Positions 22,864 to 33,738 of a stretch of DNA of 64,000 nucleotides are shown here, piece by piece. Below the pieces are notes generated by a model that made no database searches, was not told the origin of the DNA, and worked only from the letters and a program-made list of their open reading frames with translations. The stretch covers positions 903,001 to 967,000 of the forward strand of contig JAILWO010000001.1 in the NCBI GenBank assembly GCA_025698895.1. The letters are read 5' to 3'. The DNA is from Rhizobiaceae bacterium. Lineage in GTDB: Bacteria > Pseudomonadota > Alphaproteobacteria > Rhizobiales > Rhizobiaceae. Each line of letters opens with the position of its first letter. Positions within the stretch are counted from its first letter, which is position 1. The translations under genes and the position numbers were made by a program.

Positions 22864-23512
22864 CCGCCTTCTGGCCGCCATGCCGGGCGGCCGCGATCAG
22901 CAACAGGCAGAGCATCGCGCCGTTCAGCACGTGCCATAGGAAATGCGTGCCGAACGGAAGGGCATCGCAGACATGTGGGTCGAGCGCCCGGAACGTGACC
23001 GATAGCGCGAACAGGAAAGCCCCCGCGAGAAGCCACCGGCCGGCGGGGTGGTTCCGTATCGACGCCCATGTGCCGAAGACGAACAGCGCCAGGAAGGCCG
23101 GCAGGTAGGCGGTCGAGCCGGCGGTCGCTTCCCGCACTTGTTCCGGGACCGACATTGTGAGCATGGCCGCGCCGGCGTAATAGGCCAGGAAGATCGCGGT
23201 CGTCGGGAGGCGGCCGAAACCGAGATACCGTCGGATCGCGAAAGCGGTATAGGCAAGCGTGAACACCGCGATGGGCAGAATGTCCAGCCACATGGTCAGC
23301 CGGTTGGCGATGGTGTGGAAGAGGAACGAGCCCACGCCGATCGCCCCCACCCACCAGGCGAGGATTTCGACCAACCGTCCCGCACCGTGGCGCCGGGCCT
23401 CCACCAGTCCGGCTAGCCCGGCAGCGATGAAAGCCAGGTTGGTGAATGCGTTCAGCGGCTCGGACCAGAATTCGGGTCCCGTCCTCTCGCAGTAGATGTC
23501 GATTGGGGTCAC
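22817..23512 (-). CDS. Ceramidase-like integral membrane protein
   Basis: A 231-residue protein with about seven membrane helices and the alkaline-ceramidase superfamily signatures: an N-terminal [28 protein letters not shown] in the second or third helix, and a late [12 protein letters not shown]. The conserved histidines and serine would form the zinc site of this CREST-type hydrolase family. The lipid substrate is unknown. It is transcribed toward lpdA and overlaps its end by 47 bases; a longer open frame starting further left on this strand is a shadow. Confidence 0.85.
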   Translation of the reverse strand: MTPIDIYCERTGPEFWSEPLNAFTNLAFIAAGLAGLVEARRHGAGRLVEILAWWVGAIGVGSFLFHTIANRLTMWLDILPIAVFTLAYTAFAIRRYLGFGRLPTTAIFLAYYAGAAMLTMSVPEQVREATAGSTAYLPAFLALFVFGTWASIRNHPAGRWLLAGAFLFALSVTFRALDPHVCDALPFGTHFLWHVLNGAMLCLLLIAAARHGGQKAVTYGWGWRRSRARLP

Positions 23513-23639
23513 GATGCACCCTCGTGCGCGTGTTGGGGCTGCGGATCTCTCACTGCAACGTGACTTCCGATTGAAGCTCGTGGCTGCCTATTCTAAGGGC
23601 ATGTAAGTTTCAATTTCCGGGAAAAGGAACCGTCTGGTC

Positions 23640-24395
23640 TTGTCCGCCGCGAAGGGCATTCTCGCCGGCGCCATACTGGCGTCGCTCATGGGACTGGTGG
23701 CACCCGCCATATGCGGCGAGCGGCCCAAGGCCGTGGTCGAGCTTTTCACCAGCCAGGGATGCAGTTCGTGCCCGCCGGCGGATGCCAATCTGCGCCGCAT
23801 CATCGACGCCGGCGACGTCATCGCGCTGGCCTACCATATCGACTACTGGGACTATCTCGGCTGGAAGGACACGCTGGCCAGTGCGGCGAACACCGATCGA
23901 CAGCGATACTATGCGAAGGCGTTGGGGTCGCGTTCGGTCTACACACCGCAGGCGGTGGTGAATGGCAGGGTGCATCTCAACGGCGCGGCGAAGAGCCGCC
24001 TCGATATGACGATCGAGCGGATGGCATCCGGTGATCAGGCGCTTTCGGTCGATGTGGAGATCCGGCGGGATGGCGACACGATCGCCATTTCGACCGGCGA
24101 CTGGCCGAACGGCCATATCAAGGCACATGTGCTTCTCGTCGTCTACAAGCCCGTGACGGCGGTCGAGGTCAAGCGTGGCGAAAATGCCGGGCGGACGCTT
24201 GAATACCGCAATGCGGTCGTGCGCATGCAGGCCGCCGGCATGTGGAAGGGCAAGCCGGCGCAATGGGAAATACCCGCAAGCGAGATCGGCGAAGGCAATG
24301 GCGCCGCCGTCCTGATACAGGCCATGCGCAAGGACGGCGCGCCCGGCCCTGTTCTCGGCGCGGCGGCCCTGGAGCCGGCCGCCCTCGCCAACTGA
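23640..24395 (+). CDS. DUF1223 thioredoxin-like secreted protein
   Basis: A 251-residue protein with an N-terminal signal peptide (hydrophobic segment ILAGAILASLMGLVAPAI). The thioredoxin-like DUF1223 domain carries VELFTSQGCSSCPPAD, including a CxxC motif, and further family sequence in YHIDYWDYLGWKD and SVYTPQAVVNG. Proteins of this family are common in Rhizobiales and probably act in periplasmic redox, but no specific role is known. The start codon is a TTG preceded by GGAAAAGGAA. It is divergent from the ceramidase-like gene. Confidence 0.88.
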   Translation: MSAAKGILAGAILASLMGLVAPAICGERPKAVVELFTSQGCSSCPPADANLRRIIDAGDVIALAYHIDYWDYLGWKDTLASAANTDRQRYYAKALGSRSVYTPQAVVNGRVHLNGAAKSRLDMTIERMASGDQALSVDVEIRRDGDTIAISTGDWPNGHIKAHVLLVVYKPVTAVEVKRGENAGRTLEYRNAVVRMQAAGMWKGKPAQWEIPASEIGEGNGAAVLIQAMRKDGAPGPVLGAAALEPAALAN

Positions 24396-24577
24396 TAGCG
24401 TTTGGATAATCGATGCGGCAGTCGCGCAATCGCGGCCAAGACGAGCGCAAGTCTCGCTTCGTCGAATGATTGTCATGTCGCACAGGCTTTTGTAACCAGA
24501 CCTCATATAAAGTGATGCCAGGTGTTTGCCGGCTTGTGGCAAACCGAATCTGGATCAGACCGGGGATCGAAGCTTTC

Positions 24578-25930
24578 ATGTCGAGGCGCTATTTCGGCAC
24601 GGACGGCATCAGGGGCCGTGCCAACCAGTTTCCCATGACCGCGGAAATCGCGATGCGGGTGGGCATGGCCGCCGGCCTCTCGTTTCAGCGCGGCAGTCAT
24701 CGCCATCGGGTCGTGCTGGGCAAGGATACCCGGCTTTCCGGCTACATGATCGAGAACGCCATGGTGGCGGGTTTCTGCGCGGCGGGCATGGACGTCTTCC
24801 TGCTCGGGCCGGTCCCTACACCGGCTGTGGCCATGCTGGCGCGTTCATTGCGCGCCGATATCGGCGTGATGATCTCGGCGTCCCACAATCCGTTCCACGA
24901 CAATGGCATCAAGCTTTTCGGTCCGGACGGCTACAAGCTGTCGGACGAGATCGAGACAAGCATCGAGGCCCTGCTCGACCAGGAAGTGGACATGAAACTG
25001 GCCGCGTCGGCCGAACTCGGTCGCGCCAAGCGCATCGATGGCGTGCATGATCGCTATATCGAGTTCGCCAAACGCACCCTGCCGCGCTCCATGTCGCTGG
25101 CCGGTCTTCGCGTGGTCGTCGACTGCGCCAACGGCGCCGCCTACAAGGTCGCGCCCGCCGCGCTATGGGAACTCGGGGCCGAGGTCGTGGCGATCAATGT
25201 CGAGCCCAACGGCATGAACATCAATTTCGAGTGCGGTTCGACCCATCCCGAGAGCTTGTCGAAAAAGGTTCATGAAGTGCGGGCCGATATCGGCATCGCG
25301 CTCGATGGCGACGCCGATCGCATGGTACTGGTTGACGAGGCCGGTACGGTGATCGACGGCGACCAGATCATGGCGCTGATTGCCGAAAGCTGGCACGAGG
25401 CGGGACGTCTGGCCGGCGGCGGCGTGGTGGCCACGGTCATGTCCAATCTCGGGCTGGAACGTTTCCTGGGCGGCTTCGGTCTCGGCCTGCACCGCACCAA
25501 GGTCGGTGATCGCTACGTGGTCGAGCATATGCGTGCCCACGGCTTCAATATCGGTGGCGAACAGTCGGGCCATATCGTCCTGTCCGACTTCTCGACCACG
25601 GGCGACGGGCTGGTTTCGGCCCTGCAGGTCCTGGCCTGCATCAAGCGGTCCGGCCGCACGGCGAGCGAAGTCTGCAAGAAGTTCGAGCCGGTGCCGCAGA
25701 TTCTCAAGAATGTCCGCTTCTCCGGCGGCAAGCCGCTCGAAAGCGCGCCGGTCAAGGCGGCGATCGATGATGCCCGCGGCCGGCTCGGCAAGGATGGCCG
25801 TCTGGTGATCCGTCCGTCCGGCACGGAACCGCTTATCCGCGTCATGGCTGAAGCCGACGACAGGGCGCTGGTCGAACAGGTGGTCGACGAGATCGTCGAC
25901 GTCATTTCCGACGGCCGCAACGCCGCCTGA
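24578..25930 (+). CDS. glmM: Phosphoglucosamine mutase
   Basis: Interconverts glucosamine-6-phosphate and glucosamine-1-phosphate on the way to UDP-GlcNAc for peptidoglycan and LPS. The 450-residue protein begins [13 protein letters not shown]. The phosphorylated serine is S102 in [12 protein letters not shown], the metal loop is ALDGDADRM, and the phosphate-binding loop [12 protein letters not shown] is near the C-terminus. The 182-base upstream gap includes a short stem (GTTTGCC/GGCAAAC at 24524-24544) of unclear use. In many Rhizobiales ftsH precedes glmM; here a DUF1223 gene does. Confidence 0.97.
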   Translation: MSRRYFGTDGIRGRANQFPMTAEIAMRVGMAAGLSFQRGSHRHRVVLGKDTRLSGYMIENAMVAGFCAAGMDVFLLGPVPTPAVAMLARSLRADIGVMISASHNPFHDNGIKLFGPDGYKLSDEIETSIEALLDQEVDMKLAASAELGRAKRIDGVHDRYIEFAKRTLPRSMSLAGLRVVVDCANGAAYKVAPAALWELGAEVVAINVEPNGMNINFECGSTHPESLSKKVHEVRADIGIALDGDADRMVLVDEAGTVIDGDQIMALIAESWHEAGRLAGGGVVATVMSNLGLERFLGGFGLGLHRTKVGDRYVVEHMRAHGFNIGGEQSGHIVLSDFSTTGDGLVSALQVLACIKRSGRTASEVCKKFEPVPQILKNVRFSGGKPLESAPVKAAIDDARGRLGKDGRLVIRPSGTEPLIRVMAEADDRALVEQVVDEIVDVISDGRNAA

Positions 25931-25992
25931 TCGCCGCCTCGAGTCGAGATCATGGTCAACAATTCTCCAAGCATCATGGTTAAGCGACAGGG

Positions 25993-26008
25993 TTAAGAGC
26001 GGTTTAAC
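25993..26008. promoter_or_regulatory. CtrA-type box TTAA-N7-TTAAC upstream of first omp gene
   Basis: The sequence TTAA-GAGCGGT-TTAAC is a perfect match to the CtrA consensus of alphaproteobacteria. It lies 77 bases before the omp start codon. A second half-site, TTAA, is at 25981. The word CATCATGGTTAA (25972-25983) just upstream is shared with the second omp gene. CtrA controls outer-membrane protein genes in Brucella; control here is inferred. Confidence 0.65.
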
Positions 26009-26084
26009 CTTTCCCCTTCACTATCCCTGCGAGTTCATTCGTTTCGGCGGTGAAAGCCGCCGGTCAAGCGCAGGGGTGACCGAC

Positions 26085-26948
26085 ATGACTTTTCCATGGA
26101 CGCGCGCGATTCTGGGCGCCGCCGTCGCAGCAGGCGTGGCGGGACCCGCCATTGCCGCCGATTTCTATGAGCCGCCGATCGTCGAGGCTCCGCCGCCGGT
26201 GAAAACCAAGTCCTATGGGGGCTGGTACATTCGCGGCCATATCGGCATGAGCAACCAGCGCTTCGATGGCCTCTACAACGTGCTCTTCGATACCACCGAC
26301 AATCTCGAATTCCTCGACGAAGGGGGCTTCGATTCAGCGCCCATCTATTCGGTTGGTGTCGGCTACAGGCTCAATGACTGGCTGCGCGGTGATCTGACGG
26401 CGGAGTATCGCGGCAAGGCGCATTTCTCCGCGCTTGATCGTTACGAGGTGGTCGACGACGGCGACCCCACCACCTGGGACGGCACCAACGAATACAGCGC
26501 CAAGAAATCCGAATGGCTGCTGCTCGCCAACGCCTATGTCGACCTCGGCAAATGGCACGGCATCTCGCCCTATCTCGGCGCCGGCATCGGCATGTCGCGC
26601 AACACGATCTCCCACTTCCGGGACATCAATATGCCCACCCTGGGGGTCGCCTATGCCGATGCGGACTCCAAATGGAATTTGGCCTGGGCGCTGCACGCGG
26701 GCATGTCGTTCGATGTGACCGACAATCTGGCGCTCGATCTGGGCTACAGCTTTACCCATCTCGGCGACGCCCGGTCCGGCGACCTGGTGACCTATACGGG
26801 TGTCAACGCCATCGACAATCCGATGCATTTCAACGACATCTATTCCCACGACGTGAAGCTCGGTCTGCGCTATCAGTTCGGCGGCGCAAAGCACGTCGCC
26901 TATGATCCGGTCCCGCAATACGAGCCCGAACCGCTCATCTACAAGTAA
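26085..26948 (+). CDS. Outer-membrane beta-barrel protein (Omp25/31-like), copy 1
   Basis: A 287-residue porin-like protein of the small eight-stranded OMP_b-brl type found in Rhizobiales. It has a signal peptide (cleavage after PAIAA), a proline-rich start DFYEPPIVEAPPPV, alternating strands such as GGWYIRGHIGM and YSVGVGYRLNDWLRGDL, and a last strand VKLGLRYQFGG. A 22-residue tail ending in PLIYK follows that strand, so the usual terminal aromatic residue is internal. The ATG at 26085 is favoured by AGGGG spacing; a GTG at 26076 is also in frame. A paralogue follows at 27140, and a terminator separates them. Confidence 0.9.
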   Translation: MTFPWTRAILGAAVAAGVAGPAIAADFYEPPIVEAPPPVKTKSYGGWYIRGHIGMSNQRFDGLYNVLFDTTDNLEFLDEGGFDSAPIYSVGVGYRLNDWLRGDLTAEYRGKAHFSALDRYEVVDDGDPTTWDGTNEYSAKKSEWLLLANAYVDLGKWHGISPYLGAGIGMSRNTISHFRDINMPTLGVAYADADSKWNLAWALHAGMSFDVTDNLALDLGYSFTHLGDARSGDLVTYTGVNAIDNPMHFNDIYSHDVKLGLRYQFGGAKHVAYDPVPQYEPEPLIYK

Positions 26949-26977
26949 CGACGAAGTCCACATCTCAGGCAGCGAGA

Positions 26978-27007
26978 ACCGTCCGGCCGAAAGGCCGGGC
27001 GGTTTTT
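26978..27007 (+). terminator. Rho-independent terminator after omp copy 1
   Basis: An 11-pair stem, ACCGTCCGGCC and GGCCGGGCGGT around a GAAA tetraloop, is followed by a T-run (27003-27007). One T-G wobble is the only imperfection. It lies 30 bases after the omp stop and should end its transcript before the next gene's promoter. Confidence 0.93.
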
Positions 27008-27054
27008 CCTATGCGTTGCTCTGCAAGCGACGCCCTCGCAAGGTTTTGTTATCC

Positions 27055-27070
27055 TTAACCGGCGCTTAAC
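27055..27070. promoter_or_regulatory. CtrA-type box TTAA-N7-TTAAC upstream of second omp gene
   Basis: TTAA-CCGGCGC-TTAAC is a second perfect CtrA consensus, 70 bases before the copy 2 start codon. It is followed by CATCATGGTTAA (27071-27082), the same word found next to the box of copy 1, which forms overlapping small inverted repeats (AACCAT-C-ATGGTT; CATCAT/ATGATG). The common arrangement suggests both genes share control, possibly by CtrA. Confidence 0.65.
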
Positions 27071-27139
27071 CATCATGGTTAATGATGGGTCCGGGATTAC
27101 CTTGATGCCGGAATGTCCGGCCTCGCTCCGGAGTTCGAG

Positions 27140-28054
27140 ATGACCATCCTTGACCGTCTGATGCTGTCGGCCGCCGTCGTCATGGCAGTTCTGCCCATCC
27201 GCGAAGCCCTGGCCGCCGATTACGATCCTCCGATCTACATTGAAGACGCGCCTGAATATGTACCGGTCGAAATAGGGTCCGGTTGGTATCTGCGCGGTGA
27301 TATCGGCTACAATTTCAACGCGCGCCACGCGACCGACAGCTATCGCGATCCCGCAACCATGATCTCCTATGAAACGAACTTCCGGGACGCGCTGACCGGC
27401 GGTGTGGGCTTCGGCTACCGCTTCACCGACTATATTCGCGCGGACGCCACATTGGACCGCATTTTCGGCAGCGACTTCGCCAGTCGCGCGCTGATCGCGC
27501 CGGAGGGCCCGTGCCTCGGCTACGGCCAGTTTATCGATCCCGATACCGGCGTGAGCTTTTTAGCCCCCGACGCAATTGACAATTGTCTGAGCGAGGACTC
27601 CGCCAGCTACAACGCTTGGCTGCTGATGGGCAATGTCTACGCCGATCTGGGCACCTATGCGGGCTTCACGCCGTTCATCGGCGCCGGCGCGGGCGTTGCC
27701 CGTGTTTCCTGGAGCGAGGAAATCGACTCGATCACCTGCGTGCCCCAAGCCCCGGAGGTGCGTCTCGAAGGCTGCTCGGCGAGCGGCAGCCTCAACCAGC
27801 CGCCGCCCAACACCATCTACACCGAGCCCGGCATCAACAACTCCGGCGTGGATTACCGCTTTGCTTGGTCTCTGACGGCCGGCGTCTCCTATCTGCTCAA
27901 TCCCAACCTCTCCCTGGACACCAGCTACCGCTACATCCAGGTCGGTGGTTCCGACCAGGCGATTGTCTACAACAATACCCCTGGCTCGAGCATGGCGGCG
28001 GATGGTTTCGGCGTTCACCAGGTGAAGGTCGGCCTGCGCTACCAGCTCTGGTAG
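27140..28054 (+). CDS. Outer-membrane beta-barrel protein (Omp25/31-like), copy 2
   Basis: A 304-residue paralogue of the preceding barrel protein. It has a signal peptide ending near REALAADYDPP, a first strand GSGWYLRGDIGYNFN, further strands such as GVGFGYRFTDYIRADATLD, and a last strand VKVGLRYQLW that ends in the canonical terminal aromatic residue. Four cysteines in long loops (GPCLG, DNCLS, ITCVP, EGCSA) distinguish it from copy 1 and could form extracellular-loop disulfides. The ATG at 27140 is preferred over an upstream in-frame start because the signal peptide begins there. Confidence 0.9.
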   Translation: MTILDRLMLSAAVVMAVLPIREALAADYDPPIYIEDAPEYVPVEIGSGWYLRGDIGYNFNARHATDSYRDPATMISYETNFRDALTGGVGFGYRFTDYIRADATLDRIFGSDFASRALIAPEGPCLGYGQFIDPDTGVSFLAPDAIDNCLSEDSASYNAWLLMGNVYADLGTYAGFTPFIGAGAGVARVSWSEEIDSITCVPQAPEVRLEGCSASGSLNQPPPNTIYTEPGINNSGVDYRFAWSLTAGVSYLLNPNLSLDTSYRYIQVGGSDQAIVYNNTPGSSMAADGFGVHQVKVGLRYQLW

Positions 28055-28189
28055 GCCGCCGCCTTACACGGCGACGGCGACGAAGACGGAGCGCTGCCTC
28101 CGCTCCTCTATCTTCCCCCGCGGTTGACCCGCAAGGCGGGACCCAGTTCCGCCTTGACGGCGATCGGCCCAGCGACTATCCCCGCCAGT

Positions 28190-28238
28190 GGGACACCTCT
28201 CCCCAACGAGAGGCTTTCTATCTGGAAGGATAGCCATC
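28190..28238 (+). ncRNA. Candidate serC leader (serC RNA motif)
   Basis: Immediately before serC the transcript can form two successive hairpins: CCTCTC/GAGAGG (28196-28201 with 28208-28213) and CTATC/GATAG (28218-28222 with 28229-28233). The second encloses the Shine-Dalgarno sequence GGAAGGA (28224-28230). This matches the described alphaproteobacterial serC leader, whose last stem overlaps the serC ribosome-binding site. Another hairpin, CCCGC/GCGGG (28128-28140), lies further upstream. The assignment rests on structure and position; no covariance search was possible. Confidence 0.6.
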
Positions 28239-29417
28239 ATGACGACGAGCGTCACCAAGCCCGGACTCCGTCCGGCAAACCCCAATTTTTCCTCAGGCCC
28301 ATCCGCGAAGCGACCCGGATGGTCACCGGAAGCGCTCCGTGAAGCCGCGCTCGGCCGCTCCCATCGAGCCCGGATCGGCAAGGACAAGCTCGCGCTGGCC
28401 ATCGACCTGACCCGAGAGGTTCTGCGGGTTCCCGCTGATTACCGCATTGGCATCGTGCCGGCATCGGATACCGGGGCTGTAGAGATGGCTCTGTGGTCGC
28501 TTCTTGGTCATCGCGGCGTCGACATGCTGGCCTGGGAGAGCTTCGGCGAGGGCTGGGTGACGGATGTCGCCAAGCAACTCCAGCTTCAGGATTGCCGTAT
28601 CTTCAAGGCCGGTTACGGTCTCCTGCCGGATCTTTCCCAGGTCGATTTCGATCGCGACGTGGTCTTCACCTGGAACGGCACGACCTCCGGCGTGCGCGTG
28701 CCCAACGCTGACTTCATCCCCGCCGGCCGAGCGGGGCTGACGATCTGCGACGCGACTTCGGCCGCTTTTGCCCAGGATCTCGATTTCGACAAGCTCGATG
28801 TCGTCACCTTCTCATGGCAGAAGGTGCTCGGCGGCGAGGGCGCGCACGGCATGCTGATCCTGTCGCCGCGCGCCGTGGAGCGGCTCGAGACCTACAAGCC
28901 CGCATGGCCGCTTCCCAAGATTTTCCGCCTGACCAAGGGCGGCAAGCTTATCGAGGGCATCTTCAAGGGCGAGACGATCAACACGCCGTCCATGTTGTGT
29001 GTCGAGGATTATCTAGACGCATTGAAATGGGCACGATCGATCGGCGGCCTCGACGGCATGCGCAAGCGGGCCGACGCCAATTTCGCTGTCATCGACCGTT
29101 TTGTCGCGGACTCTTCATGGCTGGGCCATCTCGCCGTCGAACCCCGCACACGGTCCAATACGTCGGTCTGCCTGTCGATTGTCGATCCCGAGATTCGCGC
29201 GCTTTCCGACGACGGCCAGGCGGCCTTCGCCAAGGGTCTGGTGACGCTTCTCGACAAGGAAGGCGTCGCCTACGACATCGGCTCCTATCGCGACGCGCCG
29301 CCCGGCCTGCGCATCTGGACAGGCGCGACCGTCGAGACGTCGGACCTTGAAGCGCTGATGCCGTGGCTCGACTGGGCCTTCGCGCATGAGAAGGCTTCGC
29401 TGAGATCGGCGGCCTAG
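28239..29417 (+). CDS. serC: Phosphoserine transaminase
   Basis: PLP-dependent transamination of 3-phosphohydroxypyruvate, the second step of serine synthesis. The 392-residue protein belongs to the alphaproteobacterial/archaeal SerC branch, starting near [22 protein letters not shown]. The PLP lysine lies in [16 protein letters not shown]. The ATG at 28239 is preceded by GGAAGGA, which lies in the candidate leader hairpin, so translation may be regulated. serA, the preceding pathway step, follows on the same strand. Confidence 0.96.
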   Translation: MTTSVTKPGLRPANPNFSSGPSAKRPGWSPEALREAALGRSHRARIGKDKLALAIDLTREVLRVPADYRIGIVPASDTGAVEMALWSLLGHRGVDMLAWESFGEGWVTDVAKQLQLQDCRIFKAGYGLLPDLSQVDFDRDVVFTWNGTTSGVRVPNADFIPAGRAGLTICDATSAAFAQDLDFDKLDVVTFSWQKVLGGEGAHGMLILSPRAVERLETYKPAWPLPKIFRLTKGGKLIEGIFKGETINTPSMLCVEDYLDALKWARSIGGLDGMRKRADANFAVIDRFVADSSWLGHLAVEPRTRSNTSVCLSIVDPEIRALSDDGQAAFAKGLVTLLDKEGVAYDIGSYRDAPPGLRIWTGATVETSDLEALMPWLDWAFAHEKASLRSAA

Positions 29418-29518
29418 AAGCCGCGTCCACCATTCCAATCACAACCCACTCGGTGCTGCGCGACCATGCTTCCAGCGGAAGGGAAGGACGCGCGGCCTTC
29501 GTCGAAGGAGCCAAGCCC

Positions 29519-31114
29519 ATGCCTCGTGTTCTCGTTTCCGACAAGCTGTCGCCCACCGCCGTCCAGATCTTCAGGGATCGCGGGATCGAGGTCGACTACC
29601 TGCCCGATCTCGGCAAGGACAAGGAGAAGCTGCTCGCCGCCATCGGCGACTATGACGGTCTTGCCATCCGCTCAGCGACCAAGGTGACGGAAAAGCTGAT
29701 AGCGGCCGCGACCAACCTCAAGGTGGTTGGCCGCGCCGGCATCGGCGTCGACAATGTCGACATCCCTGCAGCGAGCCGCAAGGGCATCATCGTGATGAAT
29801 ACACCTTTCGGCAATTCGATCACCACGGCCGAACACGCCGTCGCCCTGATGTTCGCCATCGCCCGGCAGTTGCCCGAGGCCAATGCCTCGACCAAGGCCG
29901 GCAAGTGGGAGAAGAACCGTTTCATGGGCGTCGAGATCAGCGGCAAGACGCTCGGCGTTGTCGGCTGCGGCAATATCGGCTCGATCGTCGCCACCCGCGG
30001 TGTCGGCCTGCGCATGCATGTCGTCGCCTATGACCCGTTCCTGTCCGAGCAGCGCGCCTCCGAGCTCGGCGTGGAGAAGGTGGAGCTCGACGAGCTCTAC
30101 GCCCGTGCCGATTTCATCACGTTGCACACCCCCATGACGGACCGTACCCGCAACATGATCGACAGCGCGGCCATCGCGAAGATGAAGGACGGCGTGCGCA
30201 TCATCAATTGCGCGCGCGGCGGGCTCATCGTCGAGGCCGATCTCGTCGAAGGCCTGAAATCGGGCAAGATTGCCGGCGCCGGCATAGACGTCTTCGAGGT
30301 CGAGCCGGCCACCGACAGCGCCCTGTTCGGTCTCGAGAATGTCGTCTGCACGCCCCATCTCGGTGCTTCGACGAGCGAAGCCCAGGAGAACGTGGCGCTC
30401 CAGGTCGCGGAGCAGATGTCGGACTATCTTCTCAAGGGAGCCGTGACGAACGCCATCAACATGCCCTCCATCTCGGCCGAGGAAGCGCCACGCCTGAAGC
30501 CTTTCGTGAAGCTGGCGGAAGTCCTCGGCGCCTTCGTCGGACAGGTGACGGAGGAACCGATCAAGGAGGTCGAGATTCTTTTCGACGGCTCTACGGCGAC
30601 CATGAACACGCGCGCGCTCGTCTCGGCGGCCCTGGCCGGTCTCATCCGACCGCAGGTCTCCGATGTAAACATGGTGTCGGCGCCGATCATGGTGAAGGAG
30701 CGCGGCATCATCGTGTCGGAGGTCAAGCGCGACAAATCCGGCGTCTTCGACGGCTACATCCGGCTGAACGTCAAGACCGAGAAGAAGACCCGCTCCATCG
30801 CCGGCACCTGCTTCTCGGACGGCAAGCCGCGCTTCATTCAGATCAAGGGCATCAATCTCGACGCCGAGGTCGGCCAGCACATGCTTTACACGACCAATCC
30901 CGACGCACCCGGCATTATCGGCCTCCTGGGCACGATCTGCGGCAAGCATGACGTCAACATCGCCAATTTCCAGCTCGGCCGGAACCGGCCAGGCGGCGAC
31001 GCGATCGCGCTGCTTTACCTCGACGCCCCCATACATCCGAATGTGCTGGCCGAGCTTCTGGCCGACCCGAAGATCGATTCGGCAAAGCCCCTGCAGTTCG
31101 ACGTGTCCTACTGA
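29519..31114 (+). CDS. serA: D-3-phosphoglycerate dehydrogenase
   Basis: First step of serine biosynthesis, oxidising 3-phosphoglycerate with NAD. The 531-residue long form has a substrate domain, a nucleotide-binding domain (GVVGCGNIGSIVATRGVGLRMHVVAYDPF), the RGG and catalytic region INCARGGLIVE with the histidine in TPHLGAST, an intervening domain, and a C-terminal ACT domain (about 455-531, TNPDAPGIIGLLGTICG) for serine feedback. The ATG at 29519 is preceded by GAAGGAG. It pairs with serC upstream. Confidence 0.97.
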   Translation: MPRVLVSDKLSPTAVQIFRDRGIEVDYLPDLGKDKEKLLAAIGDYDGLAIRSATKVTEKLIAAATNLKVVGRAGIGVDNVDIPAASRKGIIVMNTPFGNSITTAEHAVALMFAIARQLPEANASTKAGKWEKNRFMGVEISGKTLGVVGCGNIGSIVATRGVGLRMHVVAYDPFLSEQRASELGVEKVELDELYARADFITLHTPMTDRTRNMIDSAAIAKMKDGVRIINCARGGLIVEADLVEGLKSGKIAGAGIDVFEVEPATDSALFGLENVVCTPHLGASTSEAQENVALQVAEQMSDYLLKGAVTNAINMPSISAEEAPRLKPFVKLAEVLGAFVGQVTEEPIKEVEILFDGSTATMNTRALVSAALAGLIRPQVSDVNMVSAPIMVKERGIIVSEVKRDKSGVFDGYIRLNVKTEKKTRSIAGTCFSDGKPRFIQIKGINLDAEVGQHMLYTTNPDAPGIIGLLGTICGKHDVNIANFQLGRNRPGGDAIALLYLDAPIHPNVLAELLADPKIDSAKPLQFDVSY

Positions 31115-31185
31115 CCGGACCTTGTGACTATCCCACTGGTGCATGAAACGGGCCGGCTGACGGGAAATTCCCGCGGCCGCCCGGC

Positions 31186-32079
31186 TCACCGCGCCGCGCC
31201 CTTCCGCCCGCTATGCTCGGCCATCCATATGCCGCCGAGCACGAGAGCCAGCGCCAGCGCGTGATGAAGCGCGAAGCGCTCGCCGAGAATGACGATGGAC
31301 AACAGTGTCCCGAATATCGGCACCAGGTTGATGAACAGGCCAGCCCGGTTCGCGCCGATGAGGCCGACTCCGCGCACGTAGAAGGCCTGACCGAGCAGCG
31401 AGGGAAATATCGCGACCGCGGCAAGGATGATCCAGCCCCTCATGTCGGGCCAGAAGAACGATCCGGCCGCCACTTCAAACGCCATGAACGGCAGGCCCGT
31501 GACGAAGGCCGCACCGGTCAGCGCGATCATGAAGCTCATCCAGTGGATGTTCGGCTTGCGGCGCAGCGCGACCGAGTAGCCCGAATAGACGGCGACCGCC
31601 AGGATCAGCAGCGCGTCGCCCGCATTCACGTCGAGCAGGAGAAGCCGAAGCGGGTTGCCTGCCGTGACCACCAGCGCCACGCCGAGCAGCGAAAGCAGGA
31701 ACCCCGCCACCTGCCCCACGCCCACGGACATTCTGAACACCAGAAAATTTGCCACGAAAATGACCGCCGGCATTCCCGCCTGGAGAATCGCGGCATTGAT
31801 CGCCGTCGTGAAATGCAGTGCCGAATAGAGCGCCACCGAAAACACCGTGAACCCGAAGAAACCGAGGCCCGCGAGCAGCGGCAGATGGTTCCGGATGGTG
31901 AACCAGTCGCGGCGGAAATGCCGCCAGCCCGCCGCCGACAGGAGCGCGCAGGCAACCCCCCAGCGGGCCACGCTGAGCGTCAACGGCGATATATGGCCGA
32001 CGGCCAGTTTCCCGGCGATCGCGTTGCCCGCCCAGAACAGCGCCGTGAGCAGAAGCAGCATGTAGGCCTGGCGATGCAT
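31186..32079 (-). CDS. DMT/EamA-family membrane transporter
   Basis: A 297-residue polytopic protein with ten predicted helices in two EamA repeats. Signatures include LLTALFWAGNAIAGKLAVGHISPLTL in the first helix and the second repeat starting near LLILAVAVYSGYSVALRRKPN. Family members export amino acids or other metabolites; the substrate is unknown. It converges with serA (71-base gap, containing a short CGGGAA/TTCCCG palindrome at 31161-31173) and diverges from purA. Confidence 0.92.
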   Translation of the reverse strand: MHRQAYMLLLLTALFWAGNAIAGKLAVGHISPLTLSVARWGVACALLSAAGWRHFRRDWFTIRNHLPLLAGLGFFGFTVFSVALYSALHFTTAINAAILQAGMPAVIFVANFLVFRMSVGVGQVAGFLLSLLGVALVVTAGNPLRLLLLDVNAGDALLILAVAVYSGYSVALRRKPNIHWMSFMIALTGAAFVTGLPFMAFEVAAGSFFWPDMRGWIILAAVAIFPSLLGQAFYVRGVGLIGANRAGLFINLVPIFGTLLSIVILGERFALHHALALALVLGGIWMAEHSGRKGAAR

Positions 32080-32260
32080 GGAGATCCGTCGTGAAAGGCG
32101 CCGTCGTGGTTAGCCGCTGGATGACCTGGCCGCAACCGGCCTCCTCGCGTCTTCACTGCCGGAAGCCGTGTTTTCGGGGTCGCGCGGTCTGTGGCCAGCA
32201 GCTATAGAGGCGGCGGATTTGACCCGCCCGCAGGCAAGGCGGGCCCGATGGAGTGCGCGC

Positions 32261-33559
<1,299 letters not shown>

Positions 33560-33738
33560 TCCATCCTTTCGGTTCATCAGTTTGACTTTGCCGCCCTGCT
33601 TGATGCATGGCATGGGTCGGCTGCCTTTGATTGGTCATAAAACAATCCAATTCCAGGCGGACCGGCTTTGGCGCGGTTCCGATGCCGTCCCGCATCGATC
33701 GTCCGGCGCCTGGCGGCCTGTATGATGGTATCGGTGGA

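Noticed and set aside
24524-24544. Stem GTTTGCC/GGCAAAC before glmM considered as a riboswitch or terminator
   Set aside because: It is only seven pairs with no U-run and no resemblance to the glmS ribozyme or other known glm leader; chance cannot be excluded.
31161-31173. CGGGAA/TTCCCG palindrome between serA and the EamA gene considered as a bidirectional terminator
   Set aside because: The loop would be a single base and no T-run follows on either side, so it does not meet terminator criteria.
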